From a virus: a stretch of 53,767 nt of DNA. The stretch spans positions 1 to 53,767 of the IMG/VR virus record IMGVR_UViG_3300021963_000162. One strand, 5' to 3'. Within the stretch, counting starts at the first letter, position 1. Each line of letters starts with the position of its first letter. A program made the position numbers and the translations under genes. Below, in pieces: positions 48,847 through 53,767 of this stretch. The notes beneath the pieces were generated by a model. The model made no database searches. It was given only the letters and a program-made list of their open reading frames with translations, and had not been told where the DNA came from.

Positions 48847-49494
48847 ATGGGTAATGAAAAATATTTGAATCATTATATTGAAACACTGACAAGTTCATTG
48901 ACTGATTGTGTTATTCGTAATGTTTCTATGCAAGCAAATGCAAAGGTCTCCGATGAAGTAATCGGGGACCTTTCTAAAAAACTTGAAGAATTGAATGGAG
49001 TTAAAGTAGAATTAGAAACTGCTCTCATTGAAGCTAGAAATAATAATAGCTTATCTGAAAGTAATCTAATTAAGGATTTAAAGGATAAAATTTCTGCACA
49101 CGAACAAACGATACAGAAATTAAATACCGATATATCCAATTTACAAAACACATACCGTGATTATGACAGTATCAAGAATCAGGCAACTCATGTTGACACA
49201 TTTAAAAGTGAGTTAATTAAAGCCCGAGAAGAAACTATGTCGGTTCGTAATGATTATGAGAAGAAAATTGTTGAGATTAGTTCACAAAATAATGGTAAAA
49301 TTGAAACACTAAATACACAACACAAAAATGTTGTTGATGGTTTACTAAAACAAATTGAAGAACTAAATTCAAAGATTGACTATTTACAATTACCTCCTGC
49401 CAAACGCAAAAAAATTGATGTGCTAAATAAATCAGACGAGACTGCAACTACAGTCACGGACTTAGGTATCATCAAAGATGGCGGAAGTTTTTAA
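48847..49494 (+). CDS. coiled-coil structural protein ending in DGGSF
   Basis: A 215-residue protein beginning MGNEKYLNHYIETLTSSLTD. Residues 40-175 are nearly all charged heptad-like helix (LSKKLEELNGVKVELETALI, KAREETMSVRNDYEKKIVEI), a long parallel coiled coil. The final segment LPPAKRKKIDVLNK is basic and the end is IKDGGSF. TAGGAG precedes the ATG. It may be a fibre connector or whisker-like trimer. No family recognised. Confidence 0.7.
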   Translation: MGNEKYLNHYIETLTSSLTDCVIRNVSMQANAKVSDEVIGDLSKKLEELNGVKVELETALIEARNNNSLSESNLIKDLKDKISAHEQTIQKLNTDISNLQNTYRDYDSIKNQATHVDTFKSELIKAREETMSVRNDYEKKIVEISSQNNGKIETLNTQHKNVVDGLLKQIEELNSKIDYLQLPPAKRKKIDVLNKSDETATTVTDLGIIKDGGSF

Positions 49495-49499
49495 AGTAA

Positions 49500-50480
49500 A
49501 TGTCAAACACCTCAATACAGTTAAAAAAATCAGGCGTAACAGGGAACACACCAACAAGTTTAACTTATGGTGAACTTGCTCTTAACTACGCCGATGGTAA
49601 ACTGTATTATAAGAATAGTGGTGGTGGTACATCTTATATCTCCAACCAATTCTCGTTTGACACAATCAACTCAAACAACTCCCTAATATTTGCAGGAAGT
49701 AGTTCAGACACCTTGTCTTTTGTTGCTGGTGATAACATAACAATCAGCACTAATACCACCACAAAAACAATCACAATCAATGCAACATCAGGTGGTGATC
49801 CTAGTTATGCTTTTAACAAAGCAAACGCAGCATTCACCAAAGCGAACAACGCACTTGCAAATACAAGTGGTACTACATTTGATGGTGATTTGTTAATTGG
49901 CAGTAGTGGTAAATTAACAGTATTGGCAGTTGGTGGTGATGAAGGTGGTGAAATACTTTTAGGTAAAGCTGTTAGTAATACGACTTTGAGTGGCACAGGT
50001 GTAACAATTGATGTATGGCAAAACAGATTAAGATTCTTTGAACAAGGTGGTAGTGCTCGAGGCGCATACATTGACCTGACTGCTGCGTCAGCGGGTGTCG
50101 GTAGTGATTTATTATCTGGTGGCGGTGGTGGTACAACAGACACGACTGCAAGAGCAAGTGCTGCAGCTGCATTTGAAGCTGCCAATTCAGCAGGTCTTTA
50201 TGCAAATGTGGCCTTCATTGCAGCCAATTCAGCATATGGTTCTCAAAATACTACAGGTACATATGCGAATGTATCATTTTCGTTTGCCAATTCAGCAGGT
50301 TCTTATGCCAATTCAGCTTATATTCAGGCCAATACAGCAACTAATGATGCCGCTGGTGCATCTTTGTATGCCAACAGTGCTTTAATTTTAGCAAATGCGG
50401 CCTATGCAAAAGCAAATACAGGAACAACTGCACTAGATGTAAATGCTGATATTGTTGCTTTCACAATCGCCTTTAGTTGA
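49500..50480 (+). CDS. fibre protein with GELA module and NSAY repeats
   Basis: A 326-residue protein. The start MSNTSIQLKKSGVTG with LTYGELALNYADGKLYY is a variant of the N-terminal module of the previous fibre genes. Residues 60-90 are a beta unit (LSFVAGDNITIST). The region 100-120 and 220-315 has NSAY-like repeats (NSAYIQANTATNDAAGASLY). A middle block (GTGVTIDVWQNRLRFFEQGG) resembles fibre head units. It ends IVAFTIAFS. Likely a fibre. Confidence 0.72.
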   Translation: MSNTSIQLKKSGVTGNTPTSLTYGELALNYADGKLYYKNSGGGTSYISNQFSFDTINSNNSLIFAGSSSDTLSFVAGDNITISTNTTTKTITINATSGGDPSYAFNKANAAFTKANNALANTSGTTFDGDLLIGSSGKLTVLAVGGDEGGEILLGKAVSNTTLSGTGVTIDVWQNRLRFFEQGGSARGAYIDLTAASAGVGSDLLSGGGGGTTDTTARASAAAAFEAANSAGLYANVAFIAANSAYGSQNTTGTYANVSFSFANSAGSYANSAYIQANTATNDAAGASLYANSALILANAAYAKANTGTTALDVNADIVAFTIAFS

Positions 50481-50484
50481 TGAA

Positions 50485-50491
50485 ATAAATA
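50485..50491 (+). promoter_or_regulatory. candidate late promoter (ATAAATA)
   Basis: ATAAATA five bases after the fibre stop, 18 bases before the ATG at 50510. The short distance leaves little leader, but AAGGAAA is still present before the start. Confidence 0.35.
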
Positions 50492-50509
50492 GAGGATAAG
50501 GAAATTTAA

Positions 50510-50836
50510 ATGGCAAATACTTTTAAAAATCAACTACAAGCAGCAGTCGGAACATCACCAACTACCATCTACACAGCAGGTGTGGGTGTGTCTACCACTG
50601 TTATTGGTATGACAATCGCAAACATATTGAACACCAGTATAACTGCAAATGTTATAGTAACTTCTGGTGGTTCAGATTATTATATGGTGAAGATGGCATC
50701 AATTGATCCAGGCAATTCACTAATCACAATAGGTGGTGAACAGAAATTAGTTTTGGAAGCAAACGATATTATTAAAGTTTCAACCAGTGACACATCAGCA
50801 GCAGATGTTATTGTGAGTTTATTAGAAATAACCTGA
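50510..50836 (+). CDS. small fibre-region beta protein
   Basis: A 108-residue beta-rich protein: MANTFKNQLQAAVGTSPTTI followed by TTVIGMTIANILNTSITANV and DPGNSLITIGGEQKLVLEAN, ending VSLLEIT. It has the same overall plan as the 119-residue protein at 51543 (N-terminal MAN, a strand-rich core, K-L/L-L-E-x-D, C-terminal LLEIT versus SFEEIS), so the two are probably paralogues. Possibly a small decoration or fibre-cap protein. Confidence 0.65.
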   Translation: MANTFKNQLQAAVGTSPTTIYTAGVGVSTTVIGMTIANILNTSITANVIVTSGGSDYYMVKMASIDPGNSLITIGGEQKLVLEANDIIKVSTSDTSAADVIVSLLEIT

Positions 50837-50837
50837 T

Positions 50838-51533
50838 ATGAAGTTTACTTACATAGGCGACCAATCAAACAAAGAAGTAAGAACGGCAGGTTCTTATGCC
50901 AACTCGGCATACCTGACCGGAAACTCTGCATTTGTACAAGCCAACTCAGCCTATGATTCGCAAAATACAACCGGTTCTTATGCTAATTCATCATACGGGC
51001 AAGCAAATACAGCAACATCAAATGCAGCTGGTGCCTCTCTATATGCCAATGGTGCTTTTATACAAGCCAATACTGCTACAGATAATGCAGCAGGCGCATC
51101 TCAATATGCCAATGCAGCCTTTATACAAGCCAATGCGGCGTTTGCACAAGCAAATACAGGTAGTGCAGATGCATATGCTAGAGACACTGCAAATGCGGCA
51201 TTTGACAAAGCAAACACAACATATGGACTTGTATCAAATAATGCATTGTCGGTATACACAGACCAATTTACCGCAAATGGTTCTACTACAACTTTCACTC
51301 TAAGTGCAAACCCACCAGATGAAAATTTTGTCACTGCTATAGTTGATGGTATCACACAACAGAGAAATACATATACAGTAGCAAACAACATAATTACTTT
51401 TAATTCTACATTTGAAAATGGTGCAAGTGTTGAAGTAACTACATTAAGTGGAAATGCAGTAATAAATACTGTATCAGGTGGTGGAGTTTCCACAGGAAAA
51501 TCTATTGCAATGTCAATAATATTTGGCATTTAA
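50838..51533 (+). CDS. fibre protein made largely of NSAY repeats
   Basis: A 231-residue protein starting MKFTYIGDQSNKEVRTAGSY. Residues 18-130 are NSAY-type repeats (ANSSYGQANTATSNAAGASL, ANAAFIQANAAFAQANTG). Residues 138-205 form a head module with DQFTANGSTTTFTLSANPPD and VTAIVDGITQQRNTYTVANN, as in other phage fibres where this module carries an IGxxG-like turn. The end is hydrophobic (SIAMSIIFGI). The gene starts one base after the previous stop. Confidence 0.7.
   Translation: MKFTYIGDQSNKEVRTAGSYANSAYLTGNSAFVQANSAYDSQNTTGSYANSSYGQANTATSNAAGASLYANGAFIQANTATDNAAGASQYANAAFIQANAAFAQANTGSADAYARDTANAAFDKANTTYGLVSNNALSVYTDQFTANGSTTTFTLSANPPDENFVTAIVDGITQQRNTYTVANNIITFNSTFENGASVEVTTLSGNAVINTVSGGGVSTGKSIAMSIIFGI
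50890..51215 (+). repeat. NSAY repeats
   Basis: About ten units of A-N-S/A-A-F/Y-x-Q-A-N type, with DNA words shared with the repeats at 28802 and 50160-50420. Together they form the third NSAY array in the window. Confidence 0.7.
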
Positions 51534-51542
51534 GGAATAAAA

Positions 51543-51902
51543 ATGGCAAATCCAAACATAGTCAATGTATCAACAATCAGTGGAAATACAGCAGTACAAT
51601 CTATAACTACATCTGCAACAGCAATTGTTGAAAACCCATCATCAAGTGGTAAAGTTTACAAAATAAACACTCTAATTATTTCCAATATTGATGGCACAAA
51701 TGCATCGGATATTACCGTGGATTTATATAGAAATACAACTGCATACAAAATTGTAAGTACAGTTTCTGTTTTGGCCGACACATCATTCACTGCAATAGAC
51801 AAAACACTATCTTTGTATCTTCTAGAAGGAGATGCATTACGATTAACAGCAGGCAATAATAGTAGGTTACAAGCGATATGTTCGTTTGAGGAAATTTCTT
51901 AA
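51543..51902 (+). CDS. small fibre-region beta protein, paralogue of the gene at 50510
   Basis: A 119-residue protein starting MANPNIVNVSTISGNTAVQS. Strand-rich core with VYKINTLIISNIDGTNASDI, DLYRNTTAYKIVSTVSVLAD and SLYLLEGDALRLTAGNNSRL. It shares its plan with the 108-residue protein at 50510. AAGGAAT precedes the start, and the stop overlaps the next start (TAATG). Likely a decoration or capping protein of the adhesion apparatus. Confidence 0.65.
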   Translation: MANPNIVNVSTISGNTAVQSITTSATAIVENPSSSGKVYKINTLIISNIDGTNASDITVDLYRNTTAYKIVSTVSVLADTSFTAIDKTLSLYLLEGDALRLTAGNNSRLQAICSFEEIS

Positions 51903-53767
51903 TGATTAATTCAGGTTCTAGAGGCAAGAGAGCCCGTGATGGTGTGGGTATTTTAGGTATTGGTGAACATTTCAATCAACAAACTTATCTAATACCAACA
52001 GTTACATCTTTTACTATCACAGATGGTTCTTATGTTCCATTGGATGATACATCTGTTGATCCAGCTGGCGGTCAAACTATTGTACTCAACGGTTCTGGTT
52101 TTTTACCAGGTGCAACAGTTCTTGTTGGTACCACAACCATATCAGTAGTAACATATATTGATCCAACGAGATTGTCCTTTACTGCACCTGCATTAGCATC
52201 AGGTAGTTACACCATTTATGTTAACAATGGACTTGGCAACATAGGTGTTTTAGTACCAGGTTTGGTATATTCTGGCCTACCAACATTCACTACAGCCGCC
52301 GGCTCGTTAGGTTCTGTTTATGAAACAACCGCAATCAATACAACGGTTGTTGCAACAGGTGATGCACCAATTACATATTCTTTGGCTTCTGGTTCTTTAC
52401 CATCAGGTTCATCAATAAGTTCTGGTGGTACTATTTCAGGTACTGCACCAGTCGATGGATCAAGTACAACATATTCATTTACAATAAAAGCAACTGATGC
52501 AGAAAATCAAGATTCAGTTCGTTCTTTTTCACTTACAATAAACACAGATGTTGTTTCTTTCTCCTCGCCAGCAAACAACACAACATACACTGTTGTTGGA
52601 AATACTGCAATATCAAATGTAACTTCTGTTGCAACATCAGCAGCAGGTTATGGTGTTTCATATTCATCTACTGGTTTACCTACCGGTTTAACAATTAATT
52701 CATCAACAGGTGTTATATCAGGAACACCAACAGTTGAAGGAAGTAACAGTTCAATTGTAACAGCAACATCAAACACAACAAATAGAACTAAACAATTATA
52801 TTTAAATTGGATTATTCAACTTGCAGATGTATTTTTCCAATATACTACATCATTATTGAGTGCTAATCCTAGCTTACAGAAAACAATTTTCACAAAAGAT
52901 GATAGTACAAACAACAGTTTATCAACTGTTTTTGGTTTAACCAAACCAAGTATTTTACACCCATACAATACAAATGGGTATTATAGTAATTATTTTGATG
53001 GTACTGGAGACCAAATAACGGTTGGTGCAACTGCTACTCAATGGGCAATGATGCATAATGGAAATGATTGGACTGTTGAATTCTTTATGTATTATTCCGA
53101 TATAACAACATCAACCATAATAGGCAATTCAGGTGCAACAAATAGTTATGGGTTTAGAATATTTGTTAACTCAGCGACCAATGATAAGATAGTTAATGTT
53201 AGACTTTACAATAATACAGCCTCTCCATTGAGTGAAGCATCTAGTGCTCATTTAGTGAGAAATGCATGGAATTATGTAGCAATAACATACACAGGAAGCA
53301 CAAAAACAATAGCGTTTTATATAAACGGACAATCTTCTGGTTCTAGTGTATCTGGATGGACACCCGCAACTAATGATGCTACGAATGCCACACTTATTGG
53401 ATATGGAGCAACTCCTCTATTAGGATATTTGTCAAACTTACGCATATCAACAAATGTAAGATATGTTTCTACACCTTCAATACCAAGTTCACCACTATCA
53501 TCTGATGGAAATACTTTCTTATTGACATGTCAGAGTAATAAATTTATTGATAACTCATCAAATGGGTTTACATTAACTGGTGCAGGTAATGCTGGTGTTT
53601 CACTTTCAAACCCATGGAATTACAATATTGATAGTAGTTATGGCAGTGGTTCTTTCAATGGCACAACAGATTATATAACATTCCCAGGAACAGGAAGCCC
53701 GTTTGCATTTGGCACAGGAAACTTCACTATTGAATGTTGGGCATACAGCACCTCTTTTGCTGGTGGT
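51902..53767 (+). CDS. multidomain adhesin (IPT/TIG, Ig-like, LamG-like), 3' partial
   Basis: An open frame of 622 codons from ATG 51902 runs off the right edge. It starts MINSGSRGKRARDGVGILGI. Residues 30-125 are an IPT/TIG domain (GGQTIVLNGSGFLPGATVLV, then TFTAPALASGSYTIYVNN-like strands). Two putative Ig-like (He_PIG) domains follow (LASGSLPSGSSISSGGTISG and TGLPTGLTINSSTGVISGTP). From about 365 a LamG/concanavalin-like domain has NDWTVEFFMYYSD, NAWNYVAITYTGSTKTIAFY and LGYLSNLRIS; a second begins near residue 580 (FNGTTDYITFPG, FTIECWAY). Such domains bind surface carbohydrates. It is likely a host-binding adhesin. Confidence 0.82.
   Translation, partial: MINSGSRGKRARDGVGILGIGEHFNQQTYLIPTVTSFTITDGSYVPLDDTSVDPAGGQTIVLNGSGFLPGATVLVGTTTISVVTYIDPTRLSFTAPALASGSYTIYVNNGLGNIGVLVPGLVYSGLPTFTTAAGSLGSVYETTAINTTVVATGDAPITYSLASGSLPSGSSISSGGTISGTAPVDGSSTTYSFTIKATDAENQDSVRSFSLTINTDVVSFSSPANNTTYTVVGNTAISNVTSVATSAAGYGVSYSSTGLPTGLTINSSTGVISGTPTVEGSNSSIVTATSNTTNRTKQLYLNWIIQLADVFFQYTTSLLSANPSLQKTIFTKDDSTNNSLSTVFGLTKPSILHPYNTNGYYSNYFDGTGDQITVGATATQWAMMHNGNDWTVEFFMYYSDITTSTIIGNSGATNSYGFRIFVNSATNDKIVNVRLYNNTASPLSEASSAHLVRNAWNYVAITYTGSTKTIAFYINGQSSGSSVSGWTPATNDATNATLIGYGATPLLGYLSNLRISTNVRYVSTPSIPSSPLSSDGNTFLLTCQSNKFIDNSSNGFTLTGAGNAGVSLSNPWNYNIDSSYGSGSFNGTTDYITFPGTGSPFAFGTGNFTIECWAYSTSFAGG

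Overview
The window is one continuous stretch of a T4-like myovirus genome (marine/freshwater cyanophage-like branch). It is compact and AT-rich, with start/stop overlaps and a recognisable T4-type core: PhoH, gp59, gp33-like, gp32, gp26, gp4, gp48, gp53, gp25, gp6, gp7, gp8 and long tail-fibre genes. No tRNA gene, integrase, insertion sequence or CRISPR array was seen. The host is inferred, not shown. A phage-borne PQQ precursor peptide (PqqA) and a circularly permuted tmRNA with the tag ANDEKFALAA point to a PQQ-making, low-GC proteobacterium. A methylotrophic betaproteobacterium such as a Methylophilaceae member fits best.

Layout. 1-1.9 kb: small conserved phage genes and PhoH. 1.9-5.7 kb: a fibre-like protein, a fibre-associated protein, a PD-(D/E)XK exonuclease and two glycine-rich fibre/adhesin genes. 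5.74-6.86 kb: an accessory cassette with a sigma70-type promoter and permuted tmRNA, then a second sigma70-type promoter, pqqA and a terminator-like hairpin, then an outer-membrane beta-barrel-like gene. 6.9-11.4 kb: replication and regulation genes (SleB-type wall hydrolase, gp33-like factor, a possible Mom/DUF4338-like protein, a putative nuclease, gp59, a HAD nucleotidase, and gp32 under a perfect-consensus promoter and closed by a strong terminator).

11.4-17.0 kb: minus-strand tail/baseplate/head-completion operon read gp4, conserved protein, tube-like protein, gp26, small gp51-like protein, hub protein with a muralytic domain, tape-measure-like protein. 17.0-39.5 kb: plus-strand baseplate operon gp48, gp53, hub protein, gp5 OB-fold, unknown, gp5-type spike, unknown, gp25, gp6, gp7, fibre-like insert, gp8, giant protein with a C-terminal Hint domain, and a companion structural protein.

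39.5-53.8 kb: a fibre/adhesin region with two S74-type chaperone tails, glycine-rich tips, NSAY-type and 68-residue repeats, small capping proteins, and at the right edge an unfinished adhesin with IPT/TIG, Ig-like and LamG-like domains. TAAATA elements resembling T4 late promoters lie before several structural genes. The strongest unusual signal is the cassette at 5.74-6.86 kb: a phage-carried two-piece tmRNA next to a phage-carried PQQ precursor gene with its own host-style promoter and hairpin. All names come from reading the sequence and family knowledge; no search was run.
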